The notes under the pieces: generated by a model
Told to the model about the DNA's origin: nothing
Databases searched by the model: none
Seen by the model: only the letters and a program-made list of their open reading frames with translations
Program-made: the position numbers and the translations under genes
Shown: one piece after another, positions 55,313-64,000 of the stretch
Position numbering within the stretch: the stretch's first letter is position 1
How the letters are laid out: each line of letters begins with the position of its first letter
DNA from: Rickettsia endosymbiont of Culicoides impunctatus
GTDB taxonomy: Bacteria > Pseudomonadota > Alphaproteobacteria > Rickettsiales > Rickettsiaceae
Assembly (NCBI GenBank): GCA_020410785.1
Contig: CP084573.1
Coordinates: 992,001 to 1,056,000, forward strand
DNA: 64,000 nucleotides
Reading direction: 5' to 3'

Positions 55313-55870
55313 ATGGTTAATTGGAATTCATACACGACTGTTGTTGCTGCTACTATAGTTGATAATTTAGATACTGCCACTGAATATTATGATAAAATAT
55401 TTAATGCAAAACCTTTGTATCAGATAGATCACATTCAGGAATATGTAGATTTAAAAGATATTTTAAAGAATTCCCCAGTTGATGTTACTACTATTGACGC
55501 AAGCGTCCGTTTTTTAAATCTAGGCTTTAGTAAATATGTTTATGAAATAGCAAAATTTCATAACCTAAAGTATGATTATAATAACAGCAATAGCATTATA
55601 ATGAAATTTTATGTTGATGATCTTAGTACAATATTTGAAAGAGTAAAGTCTGAAAAAAATACAAACTTACTAAGTAATCCTAATAAATTAAGTACTATTT
55701 TTAGTCCTTGCAGAAAATTTGAAAAAGATATAAAGTTTTTTGTTGATGAGGAAACCAAGCACACTATTTTATCTGAAGCCTCAAATAATCTAGGTGGATT
55801 TATCTTTGTTGATAAGTATAAAGTACAATGGGAAATTTTAGGAGAAATAAATGGTGGCAATATGCACTAG
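55313..55870 (+). CDS. VOC-superfamily-like protein
   Basis: The 185-residue product starts WNSYTTVVAATIVDNLDTATEYYDKIFNAKPLY, resembling the start of a glyoxalase/VOC module, and ends with FVDEETKHTILSEASNNLGGFIFVDKYKVQWEIL, a typical last strand pattern. Metal residues are not clearly assignable, so an enzymatic role is uncertain. It overlaps nudC by 20 bases and follows the 62-aa protein by 57 bases. A good RBS (AGGAGAATGC) precedes the ATG. Confidence 0.6.
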   Translation: MVNWNSYTTVVAATIVDNLDTATEYYDKIFNAKPLYQIDHIQEYVDLKDILKNSPVDVTTIDASVRFLNLGFSKYVYEIAKFHNLKYDYNNSNSIIMKFYVDDLSTIFERVKSEKNTNLLSNPNKLSTIFSPCRKFEKDIKFFVDEETKHTILSEASNNLGGFIFVDKYKVQWEILGEINGGNMH

Positions 55871-56696
55871 TATTGAAAGTAATGAACCTGATTGGGCATA
55901 TTTTATGACTTTATTTCAAGATAATCCTTCTATATTTTTTACTGAAGATGGTATTTTAATAAACAAAAAAATAAATACCCCAATCTCTTCTTTTAAAAAA
56001 AAACTAGCAGAACTTAATATTACTACAATAAATGCGTTTCACTTACTTGATTCAACAGTTGTACTTAATTGTGAATTGGCATCTTCCGATAAAAATTTTA
56101 ATGAATTAGATTATGAAGTTTTATCAGTTAAACCTTATTTATCAACTATAAGTTCTAACCTACAAGAACTTGTTTTGAAGGGATATCATTGGTTACAGTG
56201 GGATATTCAATCAAAGTTTTGTGGCAAGTGTGGTCATCCACTCAAATCTATGATTAAAACAACTGAGAAAAAATGCACTATGTGTAAGTACTCATTTTTT
56301 CCTAGATTTTCTCCAGCAATTATTGTGTTAGTAAAGAATAAAAATCAAATTCTCCTTGCACGCTCACCTAAATTCCCAATGGAAGTGTACAGTGCAATTG
56401 CTGGATTTGTAGATATAGGAGAAACGGCAGAAATGGCTATTAAGCGCGAGCTTAGAGAAGAAGTAGGTATTGAAGTAAAGAATATAACTTATGTTGGTAG
56501 TCAAACTTGGCCATTTCCTGATAGTTTTATGATTGCTTTCAAAGCTGATTATTTATCAGGCAACATTACATTGGATAAAAAAGAAATAGAAGATGCTCAA
56601 TGGTTTAATGTAGATACACTTCCTACATTACCAGAGAGAGCAAGTATTTCAAGAAAATTAATTGATTTTGTTTTAAATGAAATGTCAATGAGATAA
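55851..56696 (+). CDS. nudC: NudC, NAD+ diphosphatase / NAD-RNA decapping Nudix hydrolase
   Basis: The 281-residue protein has the NudC layout: N-terminal domain, a zinc ribbon (C124, C127, C142, C145 in FCGKCGHP...KKCTMC), then a Nudix box GFVDIGETAEMAIKRELREEVG (in part, residues 185-206) with SQTWPFPDSFMIAF after it, the SQPWPFPxS motif that marks NADH diphosphatases. It splits NAD(H) and removes NAD caps from RNA. The start overlaps the VOC-like gene by 20 bases. Confidence 0.93.
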   Translation: MVAICTSIESNEPDWAYFMTLFQDNPSIFFTEDGILINKKINTPISSFKKKLAELNITTINAFHLLDSTVVLNCELASSDKNFNELDYEVLSVKPYLSTISSNLQELVLKGYHWLQWDIQSKFCGKCGHPLKSMIKTTEKKCTMCKYSFFPRFSPAIIVLVKNKNQILLARSPKFPMEVYSAIAGFVDIGETAEMAIKRELREEVGIEVKNITYVGSQTWPFPDSFMIAFKADYLSGNITLDKKEIEDAQWFNVDTLPTLPERASISRKLIDFVLNEMSMR

Positions 56697-56753
56697 TTAC
56701 TCTTTAACGGATATTGTGCTAAGACAAAATAAATTTTATATAGGGAGATCATT

Positions 56754-56786
56754 ATGGAAACTATTGAAGAACTTTTATCTGTTTAG
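56754..56786 (+). other. Ten-codon mini-ORF with RBS
   Basis: AGGGAGATCATT precedes ATG GAA ACT ATT GAA GAA CTT TTA TCT GTT TAG (METIEELLSV). The good ribosome-binding site on such a short frame suggests the start of a lost gene or a leader peptide; decayed repeat sequence follows. No function is claimed. Confidence 0.3.
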
Positions 56787-56877
56787 TCCCAGGGTGTAAT
56801 GCTAATCGAGTTAGATATATTAAGTAGAATCCCAAATTCTTGTGATAACATATTTTTTTTAAGTAACCGTGATCAAA

Positions 56878-57132
56878 ATGAAACATCTCTTTAATTTATT
56901 GCTTATATTTATCTGGTTTTATCAATTTTTTATCTCTCCCTTACTTGGTATTAATTGCCGTTTTTATCCGTCATGTTCAGAATATGCTAAGTCAGCAATA
57001 GTGATACACGGTAATATTAAAGGATCATGGTTATTTATTAAGAGAATAGTCAGGTGTAACCCTTTTTGTCATGGTGGGTGTGACCCTGTACCTATAGATG
57101 TTTTATCTCCACATAAAGATAGAAATCTATAA
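56878..57132 (+). CDS. yidD: YidD, membrane protein insertion efficiency factor
   Basis: The product has a hydrophobic N-terminus and the YidD signature [48 protein letters not shown]. It assists YidC-dependent insertion of inner-membrane proteins. The ATG at 56878 is preferred; a GTG at 56869 would add three residues. The C-terminus is slightly shorter than in E. coli. The gene is alone in this window. Confidence 0.93.
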   Translation: MKHLFNLLLIFIWFYQFFISPLLGINCRFYPSCSEYAKSAIVIHGNIKGSWLFIKRIVRCNPFCHGGCDPVPIDVLSPHKDRNL

Positions 57133-57431
57133 TATACCTTAGACTTTCGGGTTATTTTTCTAGGTAATTTTTTAATTTTATGTACCGAGATAGTTGAAAT
57201 CCTTGAAAAAATTGATATATTAACACCTTAGCATTGTCGTACTTGAAGTAAAAGTATGTGGCTGTTTTTTTTGAATAGAAATGGTTATTTACATTATTGT
57301 TGGACTCTAAATCTAATAAAGAAGTTGATATATATATTTATTACATATATAATATCCGACTTAGAAAATATTGCAAATAATATAATTTTTACTAACTATA
57401 TAGTAAAATAATATGATATAATAATGGTAAT
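57133..57431. other. Intergenic region upstream of the T1SS operon
   Basis: No gene or clear repeat is seen in these 299 AT-rich bases. The T1SS promoter should be near the end (TATAGTAAAATAATATGATATAATAATG region at 57395-57425). Confidence 0.45.
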
Positions 57432-59189
57432 ATGAAAAATAATAGTGCATTAGCAACTCAAGTAGCAAACCCTCTAAATAGTGCTCTTGAAAAGTGCAAG
57501 ATTGCTTTTTGGATAGTTTTTGGTTTCGCGTTTGTTATTAACTTATTAATGTTGATAACCCCTCTTTATTCATTACAAGTTCTTGATCGAGTTATAGGAA
57601 GTGGTAACACATGGACATTAATGTGGTTGTCCATTATTATTGGTACAATCTATTTTATTTATGGGTTATTACAAATTGCTAGATCATTCACTTTAATTAA
57701 AGTTGGTGAATGGTTGGACAAAACAGTTGCCCCTGTAATTTTTGGTCACTCTATTTCAGCTGCTGCAACCCGTACTAATACTGGTGCTAGCCAATTACTT
57801 CGTGATTTTCAAACAATAAAAACTTTTGTAACTAGTACTGGTATTAATACTTTATTTGATGCCCCTTGGAGTGTTGTCTATATAGTAGTAATTTTCTTAA
57901 TTCACCCATATATTGGGATTTTAACATTAGTTGGTGCTATTATTATCGTATCTACGGCTTTCTTTAATGCTGCCGCAACTAATAGAACTCTTGGTGAGGC
58001 TACTGAATTCTCCATAAAGGGTATGACCCAAGCTGATATTGCTAATAGGAATTCAGAAGTTGTAGAAGCTATGGGGATGATGAAAAATGTCACGGCAAAT
58101 TGGCACCAATTTAATATTGCTGCTTTGGAGAAGCAATCCATTGCTAGTTATCGTAATGGTGCTATCTCTAATTTTTCCAGATTTATTCGTAATATTATGC
58201 AAATGCTTGTAACTGGTATTGGTGCTTATGTGGTTGTTAGCACTTCAGGAAGAGATATGACTACTGGTGGTATGATTATGAGTTCCATCATAGTTGGTAG
58301 AGCTTTAGCACCTTTCGATAATGCTATTGAATTATGGAAAAGTATGAGTGGAGCTCTAAAATCTTATAAAAATATCAATCAGTTATTTGCTTCGTATAAA
58401 TCAAGAGAAGAAGCAATGCCAATTCCAAATGTCGAAGGACATTTAACTGTAGAAAATATTTATTATTCGTTTCCAGTGCCTCCACATATGCCACAACCAC
58501 CAGTACCAAGATATATTTTAAAGGGTGTATCTTTTGCCGTTCAGCCTGGAGAAATATTAGCAGTTATTGGACCTTCTGCTGCAGGTAAGTCAACTTTAGC
58601 TAAAGTTCTAGTTGGGGTATGGAAAGCCGCATCAGGAACTGTTAGACTTGATAGCGGGGAAATTTATCGCTGGAATAGAGAAGATTTTGGTAAGCATGTA
58701 GGATATTTGCCACAAGGGATAGAATTATTTAGTGGTAGCATAAAACAGAATATAGCTAGGATGGCTGAAAATGCTGATCCAGAAAAAGTAATTGAGGCAG
58801 CTAAAATTGCTGGAGCTCATGAGATGATCTTAAGATTACCAGATGGTTACGATTCGGATATTGGAACAGCTGGCTCTAATCTCTCTGGTGGACAAAAACA
58901 ACGTGTTGGTCTTGCTAGAGCATTTTATGGTAATCCTAAGCTACTTATTTTAGATGAACCTAATGCAAACCTTGATGAGGCAGGTGAAATGGCACTATCA
59001 AACTCTTTAAAGCACGCTAAATCTAAGGGTATAGCTGTAGTTGTTATCTCTCATAGACCTTCTGTATTATCAGTGGTAGATAAGATTTTGGTATTACAAG
59101 ATGGGGCAGTGGCTCTCTACGGTACTCAAGAAGAGGTGCAAAATCGAGTTAAGCTGTTACAGAGCGGTGTAATTCACATTAACGAATAA
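57432..59189 (+). CDS. Type I secretion ABC transporter (AprD/PrtD-like)
   Basis: The 585-residue protein fuses six membrane helices (about residues 25-320) with a nucleotide-binding domain: Walker A IGPSAAGKST (about 382-391), LSGGQKQRVGLARA, and LLILDEPNANLD with VVVISHRP. It lacks an N-terminal C39 peptidase domain, matching the PrtD/AprD class. In Rickettsia such a system with TolC exports proteins including an ankyrin protein. The adaptor gene follows 12 bases later. A TolC gene is not in this window. Confidence 0.94.
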   Translation: MKNNSALATQVANPLNSALEKCKIAFWIVFGFAFVINLLMLITPLYSLQVLDRVIGSGNTWTLMWLSIIIGTIYFIYGLLQIARSFTLIKVGEWLDKTVAPVIFGHSISAAATRTNTGASQLLRDFQTIKTFVTSTGINTLFDAPWSVVYIVVIFLIHPYIGILTLVGAIIIVSTAFFNAAATNRTLGEATEFSIKGMTQADIANRNSEVVEAMGMMKNVTANWHQFNIAALEKQSIASYRNGAISNFSRFIRNIMQMLVTGIGAYVVVSTSGRDMTTGGMIMSSIIVGRALAPFDNAIELWKSMSGALKSYKNINQLFASYKSREEAMPIPNVEGHLTVENIYYSFPVPPHMPQPPVPRYILKGVSFAVQPGEILAVIGPSAAGKSTLAKVLVGVWKAASGTVRLDSGEIYRWNREDFGKHVGYLPQGIELFSGSIKQNIARMAENADPEKVIEAAKIAGAHEMILRLPDGYDSDIGTAGSNLSGGQKQRVGLARAFYGNPKLLILDEPNANLDEAGEMALSNSLKHAKSKGIAVVVISHRPSVLSVVDKILVLQDGAVALYGTQEEVQNRVKLLQSGVIHINE

Positions 59190-59201
59190 AGTTTTAAATA
59201 T

Positions 59202-60728
59202 ATGGAAGAAAAGCCAACTAATAAGCCAGCATTTACAGCGGAGCAACTTAAACAGCTGTTGTCGCTACAAAATGACTTGATACACGCGAATAAATCAAAG
59301 GGAGGCACTCTATCACAAAAGATGGTAGTAGGTCTTTCTAAGGCAATTCAAAATACGTTATATTACCTTGATCGTTTCGTCAATTTTGTTACAAAAAATA
59401 ATGATGTTGATCGCAATGATGTAGTACAAACTGCTAGAGCTCCTATTCTTTTTGGGGTATATATAATAATCTTCTTTGTATTAGTTGGAGGTTTGTGGGG
59501 AAGTCTTGCTCCTCTTGATAGTGCTGCTGTGGCAGTGGGTGTTGTTGTAGCAAATAGTAACAAGAAGATAATTCAACACCAAGAAGGAGGTATTATTTCC
59601 AATATTTTTGTTAAACAAGGTGACAAAGTCAAAGCAGGTGATAAATTAGTAGAGTTGGAAGATACAAAAATTAAGTCCCAGTATGAAAGTACTTTAAGTC
59701 AATATAGACACGCTTTGGCAACAGAAAGTCGGTTAATTGCTGAAAGAGATAATCAAGATCAGATTAAGTTTCCAGAATTATTAACAGAAGCGATAAATCT
59801 ACCTGAAGTAGTAAGGATTATACATACTCAAGAAAATTTGTTTAGCTCCAAAAAAGAAGTATATAAAAGCGAAAAAAATGCCTTACATCAAAGGATCGAG
59901 CAATTTAATAAAAAGGTAGAAGGGCTGCAAGCTAAGAAGGTTGCTTATGTCAAGAGTCTAGAAGTTGCTAAGGATCGTTTAAAAGCAATGCATACTTTGC
60001 ATGAAAAAGGTTTTGCCCAAAAAGCCGCTCTATTAGAGCTTGAGTCTAAGGAAGCTAATTTCAAAAGTGAAATAGCTATGACAGAAACTGAAATTGCTGG
60101 TACTAAACATGCGATCACAGAAAGTGAGATTAGTATTATTAACTTACAGAACAAATATACAGAAAGAACCTTAACTGAACTAAAAGAGGCTCAAGTACAA
60201 GTAGCTCATCTAAAAGAGCAATTTAATGCTCTCAAAGACTCCTTGAGTCGTACAGTTATTAGATCACCAGTGGATGGTATTATAAATGTATTGAACTATC
60301 ACACAATAGGTGGAGTAGTTTCACCAGGTAATCCAATTCTAGAGATTTCTCCAACTAATGATATTTTGGTAATAGAAGCAAAGGTTCCACAGAAGAACAT
60401 AGATTCCGTACATGAAGGTCTGGTAGCAAAGATTCGCTTTAGTGCTTTTAAATCTAGAACAACGCCGTTATTTACTGGTAAAGTAATTGGAATATCTCCT
60501 GATACTGTACAAGATAGAAACCAAATGCAACAAAGTCCAGAGACTTTTTACACTGCTAGAATTGAGATTGATCTGTATGAGTTTAATAAGATCGCAAAAG
60601 CTAGAAAATTAGAACTGCATCCCGGCATGCAGGCGGAAGTCCAAATTGTCACTGGCACAAGGACTCTCCTAAGATATTTACTTGATCCTATTACTGATAC
60701 TATGTTCAGAGCATTTAAAGAGAAATGA
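59202..60728 (+). CDS. HlyD/AprE-family membrane fusion protein
   Basis: The 508-residue protein has one membrane helix (about residues 88-108), a lipoyl-like first half (KIIQHQEGGIISNIFVKQGDKVKAGDKLVEL), a long coiled coil (about residues 190-340), the matching second half TVIRSPVDGIINVLNYHTIGGVVSPGNPIL, and a C-terminal beta domain with HPGMQAEVQI. This is the periplasmic adaptor that links the ABC transporter to TolC. It is co-transcribed with the gene upstream. Confidence 0.94.
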   Translation: MEEKPTNKPAFTAEQLKQLLSLQNDLIHANKSKGGTLSQKMVVGLSKAIQNTLYYLDRFVNFVTKNNDVDRNDVVQTARAPILFGVYIIIFFVLVGGLWGSLAPLDSAAVAVGVVVANSNKKIIQHQEGGIISNIFVKQGDKVKAGDKLVELEDTKIKSQYESTLSQYRHALATESRLIAERDNQDQIKFPELLTEAINLPEVVRIIHTQENLFSSKKEVYKSEKNALHQRIEQFNKKVEGLQAKKVAYVKSLEVAKDRLKAMHTLHEKGFAQKAALLELESKEANFKSEIAMTETEIAGTKHAITESEISIINLQNKYTERTLTELKEAQVQVAHLKEQFNALKDSLSRTVIRSPVDGIINVLNYHTIGGVVSPGNPILEISPTNDILVIEAKVPQKNIDSVHEGLVAKIRFSAFKSRTTPLFTGKVIGISPDTVQDRNQMQQSPETFYTARIEIDLYEFNKIAKARKLELHPGMQAEVQIVTGTRTLLRYLLDPITDTMFRAFKEK

Positions 60729-60857
60729 TAACCCTAACTATTTCATAGTAGTTTTATCATAATTCTAACTAATTTAAATTACAGGAGATTGTAATATTAT
60801 CAGTTACGCATGAATATTGCCAATAACCATTTCTTTAGACAATTAAAATTTTGTTCA

Positions 60858-60935
60858 CAGAGCCTAATGGTCGTGGCAATCCACTATTCATTAGATTGCT
60901 TCGTCGTACGGTTTCCCTACTCCTCACAATGACGT
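60858..60935. repeat. Family A repeat unit after the T1SS operon
   Basis: GAGCCTAATGGTCGTGGCAATCCA...TTAGATTGCTTCGTCGTACGG...CTCCTCACAATGACG, a decayed double unit. The gap at 60729-60970 has no gene. Confidence 0.68.
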
Positions 60936-60970
60936 TTGTGAATTTGGCTGTAGTCGGGTTAGATACACCC

Positions 60971-61597
60971 CTATTCTTCTAATAATTGTTCACGTATTGC
61001 TTGCAAGTCATCTTGACAATTATTCCAAACATCTTGGATTTCTTGTTCATAAGCAACTAACTCCAGCATAGTCCAATTAAACTGTTCAAAAAGCTTATAT
61101 GCATTATTTAGCCCTCTATAAATAGCATCTATATTAGATAATGTTGTAGAAAATAATTCTTCTATTCTCGCTTCTTGTGATTTTTTATATTCACCATGAC
61201 TAGCGGTACCAAATTCTGCTATATCATGCATCTGATTGGTTCGTATCTGTATTTCCACATTACGACCAGGTGTACCAACGGCAGCCACGGTATGCAGAGA
61301 ACTATAACCATTATGTTTGGGATTAATAATATAGTCTTTATATTTCTCAAGATTGTTAGGATATAGATCATGAATAATATCCAATACTTTGTAACAATCT
61401 TCTTGCTTATCAACTATAATTCTAAGAGCCACTAGGTCATTTAATTGATGAAAATCAATATTCTTTCTTAACAGCTTCTTTAAGACAGAAGTAGGGTCTT
61501 TTAGCCTGTATGATATGTTCTCTACTATAGAATTCTCATGCAAACTAGTACCAATAGCACTGACAATCTTGTGGAAATTATATAACATAAAACTCAT
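60971..61597 (-). CDS. RelA/SpoT-type alarmone synthetase (stand-alone, truncated)
   Basis: The 208-residue protein has the (p)ppGpp synthetase pattern: SYRLKDPTSVLKKLLRKN, LNDLVALRIIVDK, KDYIINPKHNGYSSLHT and VEIQIRTNQMHDIAEFGTASHGEYK. It has no hydrolase, TGS or ACT domains. The usual Gln of NGYQSLHT is Ser. Rickettsiales mobile elements (RAGE) often carry such single-domain genes; the broken NB-ARC/TPR gene directly upstream supports this origin. It could make alarmone, or be a decaying fragment. Confidence 0.85.
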   Translation of the reverse strand: MSFMLYNFHKIVSAIGTSLHENSIVENISYRLKDPTSVLKKLLRKNIDFHQLNDLVALRIIVDKQEDCYKVLDIIHDLYPNNLEKYKDYIINPKHNGYSSLHTVAAVGTPGRNVEIQIRTNQMHDIAEFGTASHGEYKKSQEARIEELFSTTLSNIDAIYRGLNNAYKLFEQFNWTMLELVAYEQEIQDVWNNCQDDLQAIREQLLEE

Positions 61598-61705
61598 ATT
61601 ACTCTATAATATTTTAGAGATATTAATAAAAATTACCACTTCCTGTCAATGACTAAATTATTAAGTTATAAATAATATCTTTTAATAATACAATTTGTTA
61701 TCGAA

Positions 61706-64000
61706 TTAGTTATAAACCTTAACTTGTTTTTTCCATAAATCCATGTCATATTGTTCACAATATTCAAACATGGCAGTAGTATTAGGGTGATGTATGCCGA
61801 ATTCTTTAACTTGAGGTTTACCAAAGAATTTATAATTATATAAATCTTTTGATTTACAGGCGGCTATAGCTGCTTGACTATATAAGTAACTAACTTGTGC
61901 AATATTTTGACGATTATCTTTATATAAATAATGATATATAGTATAAGCTTTTTTATAAGATGCTATTGCTTCTTTAATATTATCTTGAGCAAATAAAATC
62001 TCACCTTGTACTACATAACTAGCCGCTAGATCCGGATTTTCATAATAATTTGTATCATTAACATCTCTACTCTTTGCTAAATATATGTCTATAGCTTTAT
62101 TAATGTGATCTAGACATTCATCCATCTTACCCAATCCCAATTCACTTCTTGCCAATTGTGTATAAATCCTTGCCATTTGCTTGGAAGCATAAGCAATCCT
62201 TTCACCCTGTAAACGATGCATGTCACATAATTGTTTAGCTTGAGCATAGGATTCTTGATATCTGCCAAGATAGCTTAGTATTGCCGCCCTAAGTAGATAA
62301 GATGAAGTATAATATCTATTATTAGGGGGCAATCCGTTTTTTGTAAGTACCTCAATATTTTTATCGATACAAACTAAAGCCTCATCATATCTACCTTGGA
62401 TAAAAAATAAGCTTGCTTTTAAAGAATATATTACAAATACATCATATTCTTGGAGTCCTTGTTTTAATAACTCTTGCATTTTTTCAAGGAGTTCTTTGGT
62501 AATTTTTATATTGCCTAAAGATACTTGAGATTTAGATAGGTGTAAGTGTAAATTAAATTTTAAGGCATCACAATCATTAAGATCATCTAAAATCTTTAAT
62601 GCTTGAGTAACATAAGAAATAGCCACTTCAAAATTTGTTAAGGACACTCTATTATACGCTCCTATTATTCCCAAATATCGAGCATAATGATATTTTTGAT
62701 GTTCGGACATTTTCCAAAGTTTAAAGTTACCTTCCTTATATTTTTGTTCGAACCAATCTATCATTTCTTTTGCTTTACATATATTGCTATCATTTATGCA
62801 TAAAGAGAGTAAATTAGCTCTTAAATTAAGCATTGCATATACGCCAATATTATATTTTTCTGAATTTTTGAAAAGAATCTCCAGATTTTCACGTATAGTC
62901 TTTGATGCTCTCCATACATGTATCGACAACGCTGAATTCTTAGATTTAGGTAGTTTTAAAATAATATCTTCTAAATACATTTTATTGTTTTTAGCTCCAT
63001 TTAGCTCCATGATCTTATTAGCAATAATATCATGCATCTCAAAAATAGGATTATCTTGGTTAGGATCAATGTTGCTAATCAGTAGGAACTTAGATAATTT
63101 ATATATATCGTCATCTAGAGTATCTTTACTATCACTAATGACACTAAGTAGTTGCTTTGAGAAACTCTGATTATTTAGTAAAGCTATTTTATTAAGTAAC
63201 TTTACTGCACTAGGCTTTAATCCCTGTATAGCCATATTAATATTTGTTGTTATTTTATCAGCTGAGTGATAAATTTTATTCTTATATTCTTCTCTATCTA
63301 AACCTTTGATCTTATTTAATAATTGAATGCCTTGAACTATAAGTATAGGGTAACCATTGAATGCTTTTATTAAAAATTCAATATCATTTTCGTCTTTATT
63401 ATTTAATAAATTACTAGCTAAAATAGCGGTAGTATCTTTGTCAAATAAAGCCATTTCTATAGTGTTAGGTAATTTCTCACTATCTTGCGAACAAAATATT
63501 ATATTTCCATTACTCTCCCAATCAATAAACTCTTGAACTTTGTTATTTTCATTAATTTTTAGATTATCAAATATTAATAACCACTTATCCTTGTGAGTTA
63601 AATACGATATTACTTCCTTCTTTGCTAAAGTAACATTTTCAGATATATTAGCATTTCTAATACTACAAAACTTACTCTATATTTTATGACAAGTAGTTTA
63701 ATGCTGGGATATTATCAAAATTCTTTACTGTGATAGTATGGTTTCGGGTCAAGGTTTTTAATATTTGAGATAACATAGCGTAAGTTTTGACTATTAAGCT
63801 GTTTAGCTAACTTAAAAAATTGCTCATTAAGATCAACATTACAATCAAAAAACCAAATAATATCGTAATCAGCCTTATTATCATAGGCGTGCATTCTAAC
63901 AAATTGCGTTTTGCCAATACCACTAGTGCCTACTATACTTACCTGTTTATGTTTACTTAAGCTATGCTTAAGTGCATTACGCTGATTCTCGTGGCTTACA
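61706..64000 (-). pseudogene. NB-ARC/TPR protein, disrupted in its N-terminal half
   Basis: The gene enters from the right edge. The fragment at 63715-64000 carries Walker A VGTSGIGKTQFVRMHA and IIWFFDCNVDLNEQFFKLA, then ends at TGA. After about 35 broken bases a second frame (up to 63676, first ATG at 63454) resumes with Walker B DKWLLIFDNLK and IIFCSQDSEKLP, then an ARC/winged-helix part, and about 10 TPR-like repeats (for example AISYVTQALKIL, ALVCIDKNIEVL, CLDHINKAIDIY, AIASYKKAYTIY) up to 61706. Such NB-ARC-TPR genes are frequent in Rickettsiales genomic islands. It looks disabled, though the TPR part may still be made. Confidence 0.8.

Noticed and set aside
55014..55358. A 114-codon frame overlapping the 62-aa protein
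   Set aside because: It has no good ribosome-binding site and covers two well-started genes in other frames.
56754..56786. The ten-codon frame METIEELLSV as a real gene
   Set aside because: It is too short to support a product despite the good RBS, and is kept only as a low-confidence note.
1..64000. tRNA or rRNA genes and CRISPR arrays
   Set aside because: I found no T-arm plus acceptor pattern besides tmRNA, no rRNA segments, and no evenly spaced direct repeats; the dispersed palindromes are irregular in spacing.

Overview
The window comes from an AT-rich, reductive alphaproteobacterial genome of the Rickettsiales, most likely family Rickettsiaceae (Rickettsia or a sister lineage such as the Torix/Megaira groups; the exact genus cannot be fixed by eye). 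The evidence is a Rickettsia-like citrate synthase, a vir/rvh-type IV secretion cluster with a truncated VirB9, a permuted two-piece tmRNA, NDUFA12 and MidA complex I factors, a GlpT/UhpC-type sugar-phosphate carrier, split RelA/SpoT domains, many small palindromic repeats, and the hemE - origin - PpsR arrangement known from Caulobacter and Rickettsia.

Layout. 1-10.4 kb (minus strand): a partial nucleotidyltransferase, cyaY, mltG, a TatB-like protein, ettA, a type II restriction-modification pair (PD-(D/E)XK nuclease and Dam-like methylase), tal, then parB-parA-rsmG-mnmG and ndk. 10.4-22 kb: sugar-phosphate MFS carrier, small lipoprotein, comF, der, tolQ-tolR-tolA, gltA, dicarboxylate symporter, cutA, queD, and a beta-class DNA methylase followed by what looks like a restriction-enzyme remnant. 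21.5-28.5 kb: a Ppx/GppA protein, then VirD4, VirB11, VirB10, short VirB9 and VirB8. 28.7-36 kb: mlaD, ndufa12, rnhA, sspB, permuted ssrA, a GNAT protein, a class II aldolase broken by one in-frame amber codon, an MscS channel and a HAD-family protein. 35.6-47 kb: lgt, midA, an MliC-like protein, a CorC-like protein, ccmF, an IS630-type element, a SpoT-type HD hydrolase, a frameshifted MHS/ProP transporter, an IS5-type remnant and priA. 47-54 kb: hemJ, hemH, hemE, the predicted chromosomal origin (49.9-50.3 kb), ppsR, a degenerate amidase, trxA and an O-antigen-type ABC exporter. 54-64 kb: an AbrB antitoxin with a decayed VapC, a strong promoter driving a structured RNA leader, a 62-aa protein, a VOC-like protein and nudC, yidD, a type I secretion pair (aprD/aprE-like), and finally a RelA/SpoT synthetase next to a broken NB-ARC/TPR gene, a combination typical of Rickettsiales mobile elements (RAGE).

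The main themes are chromosome replication and partition around the origin (parAB, mnmG/rsmG, hemE-ori-ppsR), envelope maintenance and secretion (Tol, Mla, T4SS, T1SS, O-antigen ABC), heme supply and cytochrome c maturation, and trans-translation (ssrA next to sspB). Gene decay is visible (aldolase, MFS, VapC, NB-ARC, IS5, restriction enzyme). Two families of dispersed palindromic repeats fill most intergenic gaps and in two places (hemH, ccmF) form the 3' end of a coding sequence.
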